A stretch of 21,410 nt of DNA, taken from positions 1 to 21,410 of IMG/VR virus record IMGVR_UViG_3300030012_003221. The stretch is one strand, 5' to 3'. This stretch comes from a virus. The notes under the pieces were generated by a model that did not search any database, was not told the DNA's origin, and was given only the letters and a program-made list of their open reading frames with translations. The translations under genes and the position numbers were made by a program. Positions 13,425-19,066 of the stretch are shown here, piece after piece; within the stretch, counting starts at the first letter, position 1, and each line of letters opens with the position of its first letter.

Positions 13425-13825
13425 GTATCGGTCAATTTGCACTTCAAACAACAATATATTCAACATTAAGTGGTGATAATACATTAACAAATACTCTTGG
13501 TGCAGGTGTGTTTGATGAAGTACTTGAAAACGCAACCTATCCTTTTGTATCACTTGGTGAAGAAACTGCAATTGATTACAGCACAAAAGACCTTAATGGT
13601 GGTGAATTTACCATCAATATACATATTTGGTCTCAATACAAAGGAAGTAAGCAAACAAAGGAAATTATGGACAGGATACACGATTTATTGCATGATAGTA
13701 GTTTAAGCGTCAGTGGTTTTAATCTGGTTAACCTCAGGTTTGAATTTTCTGATATACTTAGAGACCCAGATGGTGTAACTAGACATGGAGTCATGAGATT
13801 CCGAGCAATAATATTAGGAAGCTAA
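13421..13825 (+). CDS. Tail terminator-like protein (DUF3168 family)
   Basis: The 134-residue protein fits the DUF3168 family, which caps the tail tube and joins it to the head: LQTTIYSTLSGDNTL, VFDEVLENATYPFVSLGEE, an INIHIWSQYKGSKQTKEIMD core and a C-terminal strand set ending in RHGVMRFRAII. The motif of a strand with W followed by a helix starting after SKQ is characteristic. It is the last gene of the neck cluster, right before the major tail protein gene. Confidence 0.85.
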   Translation: MSIGQFALQTTIYSTLSGDNTLTNTLGAGVFDEVLENATYPFVSLGEETAIDYSTKDLNGGEFTINIHIWSQYKGSKQTKEIMDRIHDLLHDSSLSVSGFNLVNLRFEFSDILRDPDGVTRHGVMRFRAIILGS

Positions 13826-13835
13826 TATATTTTTT
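13811..13835 (+). terminator. AT-rich hairpin with T-tract before the tail genes
   Basis: ATATTAG (13811-13817), loop GAAG and CTAATAT (13822-13828) form a perfect 7-bp stem, followed after one A by six T (13830-13835). It overlaps the stop of the tail terminator gene and ends just before the AGGAG site of the major tail gene. The stem holds one G-C pair only, so any termination would be weak. Confidence 0.4.
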
Positions 13836-13846
13836 AGGAGAAAGAA

Positions 13847-14296
13847 ATGGCAGCACAAAAAGGAAAAGATGTCTTAATCAAGGTTGACAATTCTGGGAAT
13901 TATCAAACAGTTGGTGGTCTTAGATCAAGCTCAATCACTTTAAATGATGAAGCAGTAGATGTAACCAATAAAAGTTCAAACGGTTATAGAGAACTTCTAG
14001 CAGGTGGTGGAGTTAATTCAATCACAATATCTGGAAGTGGTGTTTTTACTGATTCAGCTACAGAGGGTTTGGTTAAAGATATGTATTTAGCACAACAAAA
14101 TCTACAGGTTGATGGTTCATCGCCACAAACACCTGCTTTTAGAAACTTGGAGTTTTTTATTCCACAGTTCTTTAAGTTTCGTGGGAAGTTTATGATTTCA
14201 TCACTAGAGTATGCAGGTGAATTCAATGGAGAAGCAACCTATTCAATGACCTTTGAATCAAGCGGTATAATCTTAATTACAGCATTTGACGCGTAA
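13847..14296 (+). CDS. Major tail tube protein
   Basis: The 149-residue protein has the tail tube pattern of the TP901-1/GTA type: KGKDVLIKVDNSGNYQTVGG at the start, then SSSITLNDEAVDVTNKSSNG, which is nearly diagnostic, then VNSITISGSGVFTD and EATYSMTFESSG at the end. Hexamers stack to form the tube along which DNA passes. A strong AGGAGAAAG ribosome site fits the high copy number required. Its stop overlaps the ATG of a small unknown gene (TAATG). Confidence 0.9.
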   Translation: MAAQKGKDVLIKVDNSGNYQTVGGLRSSSITLNDEAVDVTNKSSNGYRELLAGGGVNSITISGSGVFTDSATEGLVKDMYLAQQNLQVDGSSPQTPAFRNLEFFIPQFFKFRGKFMISSLEYAGEFNGEATYSMTFESSGIILITAFDA

Positions 14297-14544
14297 TGGC
14301 TTGGAATAGAGTTCAAATAGATTTAGGTGGTGAATCTGTAGATGCCATGTTGTCTACAGATGAAACACAGCTTGAAGTAGCAAACATTATAGAAGTTGGA
14401 GATACAATAAAAGTTAATAAAAAGACTTACAAGGTTTTATCTTCTATTCTTAATGTTCAAGATAATTTTTTAACACTAAATCTTGCAAAAGCAAGTAAAC
14501 CAAAGGAGAAAAAGTCAGATGACAACAAACAAGTTAAAGGGTGA
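14296..14544 (+). CDS. Unknown 82-residue protein between tail tube and chaperone genes
   Basis: The protein reads as a small beta-rich domain ([42 protein letters not shown]) with a Lys-rich tail ([15 protein letters not shown]). The paired IKVN..TYKV strands suggest an SH3-like or barrel fold of the kind seen in neck and adaptor proteins, but I cannot name a family. It is tied to the tube gene by TAATG and overlaps the chaperone gene by 26 bases; the ribosome site of the chaperone lies inside this gene. Confidence 0.6.
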   Translation: MAWNRVQIDLGGESVDAMLSTDETQLEVANIIEVGDTIKVNKKTYKVLSSILNVQDNFLTLNLAKASKPKEKKSDDNKQVKG

Positions 14545-14872
14545 AACACTTTTAAATTTAGCAGGTAAAGATTACAAAGCTAGATTAACAATGAATGCAA
14601 TCATGCAAATAGAAACTGCATGTAATTGTGGAATACTCAAACTAGCAACTAGAATGAGTGAAGCTGATATAAGAATGACTGAAATAATTGAGGTATTGTT
14701 ACCTGCATTACGTGGTGGTGGCAATGATCTTAACAAACAAGATGTCATAAAAATAGTAGAACAAGCAGGTATAGTTGCATCAACAACAGCAGTTGCTAAT
14801 TTGCTTACACAAACTCTAACTGATGATTCACAGGAAGAAACAGACGAGGGAAAGCTAGAAGAGGCAAGTTAG
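14519..14872 (+). CDS. Tail assembly chaperone, short form (GTA gp10-like)
   Basis: The ATG at 14519 is chosen because an AAAGGAG site lies ten bases ahead; an upstream TTG at 14483 is less likely. The 117-residue product has the GTA gp10-like pattern: [20 protein letters not shown] followed by [10 protein letters not shown], then a helical middle with [14 protein letters not shown] and an acidic, flexible end ([14 protein letters not shown]). It is the analogue of lambda gpG, which coats the tape measure before tube polymerisation. A heptamer GGGAAAG near the end of this frame allows some ribosomes to make the longer form. Confidence 0.8.
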   Translation: MTTNKLKGETLLNLAGKDYKARLTMNAIMQIETACNCGILKLATRMSEADIRMTEIIEVLLPALRGGGNDLNKQDVIKIVEQAGIVASTTAVANLLTQTLTDDSQEETDEGKLEEAS

Positions 14873-15072
14873 ATGATCGCTTGCCTGTTAGAAGATTTTT
14901 TTCTATCTGTGTGGGCATGGTCGGAATCACACCCCAAGAATTTTGGACTTTATCACCAATTGAGGTCTATATGACTATTGATGGGTTTGTAGAGTTTAAT
15001 GGTGGGAACCAAACTTCTGAATCTATGGATTCTGATAGATTACAAGAACTTATGGAGTTATACCCAGACTAA
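14519..15072 (+). CDS. Tail assembly chaperone, -1 frameshift fusion (gpGT-like)
   Basis: The fusion would be read as 14519-14854 then 14854-15072, giving 184 residues. The downstream part has [20 protein letters not shown] and [12 protein letters not shown], the pattern of the DUF2376-like second chaperone of GTA clusters. That frame is open from 14827, contains no ATG with a ribosome site, and its first possible start (TTG 14881) lies inside the frameshift hairpin, so frameshifting is the simplest way to translate it. The lambda counterpart is gpGT, which binds the tape measure through its T part and tail tube subunits. Separate translation, as annotated in GTA clusters, is the alternative. 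Confidence 0.8.
14848..14886 (+). promoter_or_regulatory. Programmed -1 ribosomal frameshift signal
   Basis: G GGA AAG (14848-14854) sits in the right phase for simultaneous slippage of the zero-frame codons GGA and AAG to GGG and AAA; it is the heptamer used by lambda G/GT. Seven bases further on, AGGCAAG (14862-14868) pairs perfectly with CTTGCCT (14880-14886) around an 11-base loop containing the zero-frame TAG. Spacing and stem match known stimulatory hairpins. Confidence 0.85.
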
Positions 15073-17129
15073 TGGAAACAACACTTGAAAAACTTGTAAT
15101 TCAGATACAAGCAGATACAAGACAACTCAAAAAAGGTCTTAACAGGGTCAATAAAGAACTTGGCAAAACAGAAAAAAAGTCTAAGAAATCTGGAAAAGCA
15201 CTAAAACAACTACGTGGTTTACTTGCCAGTATCGGTGGTGCTGCGATTATTGGACAAATAGTTCAAACGAATAGAACTTTTGAAGATTTGGAAGCAACAT
15301 TAAGAGCAGTTACTGGTTCTGCTCTTGCTGCAAAAAAATCATTTGAATTAATACGTGCATTCACAAGTACAACAACTTTCCAAATAGAAGAAGTTGCACA
15401 AGCATTTATTACACTTAAACAAGCAGGTATTGTACCCACCAGTGAGGTATTACAGGATTTCGGTAACTTTGCAGCAGGTATGGGTAAAAGTGTAACCCAA
15501 CTTGCACAAGCAGCATTTAACGCCACCACTGGTGAGATGGAAATGCTCAAACAGTTTGGTGTAGTAGCAAGACAACAAGGGGATAAAATAACGGTTACTT
15601 TTGATGGTGTAACCAAAACCATTGATAGATCAGGAGAAGCAATTGTAGAGTTTCTAAGGTCTATTGGAAGGGAAAAATTTCCTACTGCAATAGAAGAAAG
15701 ATTTAACACTTTATCTGGTGCAATATCAAACTTAAAAGATCAAATTTCTGAATTCAACGTAGCAGTTGGAGATGGAGTAAGTGGTTTTGGTTTGCGACAA
15801 AATTTTATAAATTTAGCTAAATCTACTGCAAGTCTCATTGAAACACTTAGACCACTTGGGCAATTGTTTGGAATGATTATCGGTCTGTTATCAGGATTGG
15901 CAACAATCATTGTAAAAGTTGTTGATGGTATTGGTATTTTTACAAGAGCAATTTTCAAAGGGGGAGGAACTTTTGAAGTATTTGTAGAAGTATTAAAAGG
16001 TAACATTACAACTTTTGAAGAATTTGCAAAAGCAGCACGTGGTGGTGCTGATGATGTAAGTAAAATAGACAAAGCAATAGAAGAACTGCTTTCAGTTGGT
16101 CAAGATTTCAAAACCATGTTTACTGCATCAGAAATGACTGATTTTAAACTTTTTGAACAATTAAAAAAACAAGTTGTTGATTCAAGAAGAACAGTTGAGC
16201 ATTTAATTGAAAATGAGATGACTGCATTACGTTCTATCATAGAAAAAACATTAGAACTACAATTAAAACTTAATGTTGCACAAACATTAGAAGGAGATGA
16301 TGTGATAAGCAGAATACTTCTTCGTGGTGGAAGTATGGGCCCAGGCGGTACAGCAACAATTCCTTTTGATATCGGTGGTGAAGTTGTACAGTTAAGTAGT
16401 TCTGAGATAGAGAAAAGAAAAAAAGAACTTGTTGTCGCTTTGCTTGGTGTTGGTTCTGTTGATGAATTTCTTGCAGAAGTAAATAATATTTTAGAAACTG
16501 ATGAGATCAAAGACGAACTTGGAAAAATAGGTGAGGAAATAAGAGACACAGAAACTTTTTCAGCACAGTTACAACAGACAATAACGGATGCAGCAAATGC
16601 ATTTACACAAGATTTTGTTGATTCCCTTATGAATGGTCAAGATGCTTTAGCAAGTTTTAGAGATTTTGCAGGTAATATAGTAAATCAAATAATAACTATA
16701 TTTTTACAATTAGAAGTGGTTAATAGAATCTTAAAAGCTATATTCCCTAGTTTTGGTGGTCAGGTTGGAACTGGTATGTTTGATTTTGCAGGTATGTCTA
16801 ATCAAGACTTGTTAAATATGGGTAATGTAGGTTATGCAAGTGGTGGAACGATGCAAAGAGGTATGCCAAGTATTGTTGGAGAACGTGGAGCAGAACTTTT
16901 TATACCACATTCAGGGGGAACATTATTAAATAACATGAATACAAAAAAAGCTATTGGTGGTGCTACAACTGTAATTAACCAAAATATAAATTTTGCAACA
17001 GGTGTAGTTCCAACAGTGAGAGCAGAGATAACTAAAATGTTGCCACAAATTGCAGACGTTACAAAAGGTGCAGTACAGGAAGCAGCAATGCGTGGTGGTT
17101 CATATAGAAGGAGTTTATTAGGTGGCTAA
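15072..17129 (+). CDS. Tail length tape measure protein
   Basis: The 685-residue protein sets tail length and is carried in the tube. Residues 1-50 are basic helix (RQLKKGLNRVNKELGKTEKK). Next come an ALFA-type tape measure region, with FEDLEATLRAVTGSALAAKK and IEEVAQAFITLKQAGI, a hydrophobic helix at about 262-292 (GMIIGLLSGLATIIVKVVDG), and a long helical zone. The C-terminus has the lambda-type ending: QDALASFRDFAGNIVNQII, IVGERGAELFIPHSGGTL, and INQNINFATG. At roughly 1.5 angstrom per residue this predicts a tail near 100 nm. No lytic transglycosylase or peptidase domain is apparent. Start and stop both overlap neighbouring genes. Confidence 0.93.
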   Translation: METTLEKLVIQIQADTRQLKKGLNRVNKELGKTEKKSKKSGKALKQLRGLLASIGGAAIIGQIVQTNRTFEDLEATLRAVTGSALAAKKSFELIRAFTSTTTFQIEEVAQAFITLKQAGIVPTSEVLQDFGNFAAGMGKSVTQLAQAAFNATTGEMEMLKQFGVVARQQGDKITVTFDGVTKTIDRSGEAIVEFLRSIGREKFPTAIEERFNTLSGAISNLKDQISEFNVAVGDGVSGFGLRQNFINLAKSTASLIETLRPLGQLFGMIIGLLSGLATIIVKVVDGIGIFTRAIFKGGGTFEVFVEVLKGNITTFEEFAKAARGGADDVSKIDKAIEELLSVGQDFKTMFTASEMTDFKLFEQLKKQVVDSRRTVEHLIENEMTALRSIIEKTLELQLKLNVAQTLEGDDVISRILLRGGSMGPGGTATIPFDIGGEVVQLSSSEIEKRKKELVVALLGVGSVDEFLAEVNNILETDEIKDELGKIGEEIRDTETFSAQLQQTITDAANAFTQDFVDSLMNGQDALASFRDFAGNIVNQIITIFLQLEVVNRILKAIFPSFGGQVGTGMFDFAGMSNQDLLNMGNVGYASGGTMQRGMPSIVGERGAELFIPHSGGTLLNNMNTKKAIGGATTVINQNINFATGVVPTVRAEITKMLPQIADVTKGAVQEAAMRGGSYRRSLLGG

Positions 17130-18000
17130 GATAATTGAAATGCCAACAACACCTAATTTTGTTTCTAGCAATTTTAGGTTAGTAAGATCAGTAGGAAGTG
17201 TTGCATCACCATATACTGGAAAAGTAAGAACACAAGAATATGACGGTGTTTTTTGGGAAGCATCAGTTACTTTACCACCCATGCGAAGAAGCACTGCTTT
17301 GAATTGGCAATCTTTTCTTTTAGAACTTGAAGGCCCAATCAATCACTTTAAATTTGCAGACCCAGATGCTTTAACAAACACTGGTACTTATGATGGTACG
17401 ACCTTACTATCAGATCATAGAATCAATGCATCTAGTCAAACACTTTCTTTTAATAATACTAACAACGTAATAACTGGTACAGGAAACGTATTTGCAAATA
17501 TTGTAGTCGGTGATTTTATATTTATTTCAGGGGCAGAAGATAACCCAAACAATGGTCAACATAAAGTAACAACCAAAACAGATTCAAACACTATTCGTGT
17601 GGATACAACTTTGACAACTCGTACTAACGATTCTGGTATTAGTATTATATGCAACCAAAAAGGTGCAACTGGTTTAAATTTAGATGCAAGTTCAAACTCT
17701 GCAACAGGTACTATCAAAAAAGGGGATTATTTACAGATAACAGGTGGTACAAGTGCAACAGGTAATCCTGTGCAATATGTTATGGTTACACAAGATGCAA
17801 GTCTTACAACATCTGGTGGTTCACCAGATCAATACGGTGTAAGCATACAACCAAAACTAAGAACTGCTTTAACAAATAACCACGTTGTTAGGTTTGCAAC
17901 ACCAAAGGGTTTGTTTAGACTTTCAACGAATACTGTTGATTGGGATGCTGATAATATTTCTAATTATGGTATTTCGTTCTCATGCATTGAGGTTGTCTAG
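17122..18000 (+). CDS. Distal tail protein (GTA gp12-like position)
   Basis: The 292-residue protein starts at a GTG preceded by AAGGAG inside the end of the tape measure gene. It opens with TPNFVSSNFRLVRSVGSVAS, then SPYTGKVRTQEYDGVFWEAS and VTLPPMRR, a pattern typical of alphaproteobacterial phage tail-tip proteins. The remainder is two beta-rich parts: one around 110-180 (VVGDFIFISGAEDNP...TIRVDTTLTT), and one around 200-292 with KKGDYLQITGGT and LFRLSTNTVDWDAD. Such proteins form the ring between the tube and the hub. Position in the order after the tape measure matches GTA gp12. The assignment is from motif and synteny. Confidence 0.75.
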   Translation: MAKIIEMPTTPNFVSSNFRLVRSVGSVASPYTGKVRTQEYDGVFWEASVTLPPMRRSTALNWQSFLLELEGPINHFKFADPDALTNTGTYDGTTLLSDHRINASSQTLSFNNTNNVITGTGNVFANIVVGDFIFISGAEDNPNNGQHKVTTKTDSNTIRVDTTLTTRTNDSGISIICNQKGATGLNLDASSNSATGTIKKGDYLQITGGTSATGNPVQYVMVTQDASLTTSGGSPDQYGVSIQPKLRTALTNNHVVRFATPKGLFRLSTNTVDWDADNISNYGISFSCIEVV

Positions 18001-18653
18001 TGTCAAATAGAGCAGGTATTAACACAAGCATAACTGATACATTAGCTGAAGATCATCAAAATCTTTTTTTTGCAGTTAAATGTGAGTTTGATACAGAAAC
18101 TTTAAGATTATGGAGTGGTGATGGTGATTTATCTGTAGGTGGTGAAAACTATCTTGGTGTTGGAACTTTATTAGCAATTTCACCTGTAGAGGACAACCTT
18201 GAACTTACTTCAACTGGTGTATCTGTTTCTCTTGCCGGAATGGACTCTACTGTTTTAAACCTTGCCCTAACAGAAAATTATCAAAACAGATTATTAACAA
18301 TCTTTTTAGGATTTTTATTAGAAGGAAGTGAGGTTGTCATTGGAACAATGACTGTTTTCAAGGGAAGAATACAAAGTATGACAATTAATGATGACCCAAA
18401 TGGTTCAACTATCACATTAGATGCAGAAAATAGACTTATTGATCTTGAAAGACCATCAAACCTTAGATATACAAAAGAGTCGCAAAAATTTATTGATTCT
18501 AGTGATTCTTGTTTTAACAGGGTTCAAAGTTTAGCTGATAAAGAGATTATTTGGGGAAGTACATCAAGTAATACAGGTTCAGGTTCTGGCACAGGTGGAC
18601 GTGGAAGTGGAAGGGGTCCAGTTAGAAATGATAAATCTACAAATCAAGAATGA
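18000..18653 (+). CDS. Tail hub protein, DUF2163-like (GTA gp13-like)
   Basis: The 217-residue protein begins at a GTG whose G is the last base of the previous stop codon. Motifs of the family include FFAVKCEFDTETLRLWSGDG, NYLGVGTLLAISPVED, SVSLAGMDSTV and TIFLGFLLEGSEVV with VFKGRIQSMTINDD. The end is SDSCFNRVQ, followed by a Gly/Ser-rich flexible tail (NTGSGSGTGGRGSGRGP). DUF2163-like proteins lie in the tail tip of GTAs and related phages. At 217 residues it is shorter than I recall for GTA gp13 homologues, perhaps because the C-terminal part is replaced by the Gly-rich tail. Overlap with the next gene is four bases (ATGA). Confidence 0.78.
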   Translation: MSNRAGINTSITDTLAEDHQNLFFAVKCEFDTETLRLWSGDGDLSVGGENYLGVGTLLAISPVEDNLELTSTGVSVSLAGMDSTVLNLALTENYQNRLLTIFLGFLLEGSEVVIGTMTVFKGRIQSMTINDDPNGSTITLDAENRLIDLERPSNLRYTKESQKFIDSSDSCFNRVQSLADKEIIWGSTSSNTGSGSGTGGRGSGRGPVRNDKSTNQE

Positions 18654-19066
18654 TAAAAAAAAGTAATTGGCAATCAAAATTTGATAACTTTGTTAACACA
18701 AACATGGATAAAAAATTTATGTGGGGAAAATGGGATTGTTGTATTTTTTCAGATGCTTGTATAAAAGCTATGACTGGTCAATCTTTGATACCAAAACAAT
18801 TGCATTGGGTGGATAAAGAAAGTGCCTTAGAAACCATTAGAGACTACGGAAGCACACTTGTAAACAGTATTAGAAAAGCATGTAAAGAAAAAAATTTACA
18901 AAAAGTTCACCCATCTTTTTTGCAAAAAGGTGATCTTGTTATTATCCAACAAGAAACACAAGTTTGTGGTATGTATGACGGTTCTAAAACTATTGGTCCA
19001 AGTAGTGATGGTATTACTGCTATATCTGGTAATAAAATTATTGAAGGGTGGAGGGTAAATGCCTAA
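18650..19066 (+). CDS. DUF6950 / NlpC-P60-like tail-tip protein (GTA gp14-like)
   Basis: The 138-residue protein has the WGKWDCCIFSD motif at residues 25-35, with C30 as the probable nucleophile position of the NlpC/P60 fold, then AMTGQSL, a helical middle, and HPSFLQKGDLVIIQQ leading to CGMYDG. The strand that usually carries the catalytic His reads VCGMYDG, so that His appears to be absent, as I recall for other DUF6950 members. Peptidoglycan cleavage is therefore doubtful. In GTA clusters the equivalent gene encodes a tail-tip protein proposed to help pass the cell wall. It overlaps the next gene by eight bases. Confidence 0.78.
   Translation: MIKKSNWQSKFDNFVNTNMDKKFMWGKWDCCIFSDACIKAMTGQSLIPKQLHWVDKESALETIRDYGSTLVNSIRKACKEKNLQKVHPSFLQKGDLVIIQQETQVCGMYDGSKTIGPSSDGITAISGNKIIEGWRVNA

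Noticed and set aside
12671-13434. Shared 13-base start AATGAGTATCGGT in two neck genes (12673 and 13421)
   Set aside because: The proteins differ right after the first five residues, so this looks like a common translation-start context rather than a duplication.
14881-15072. Separate gene for the second tail chaperone starting at TTG 14881
   Set aside because: The TTG has no ribosome site and lies within the frameshift hairpin; the frame is open upstream across a perfect slippery heptamer, so the fusion explains it better.
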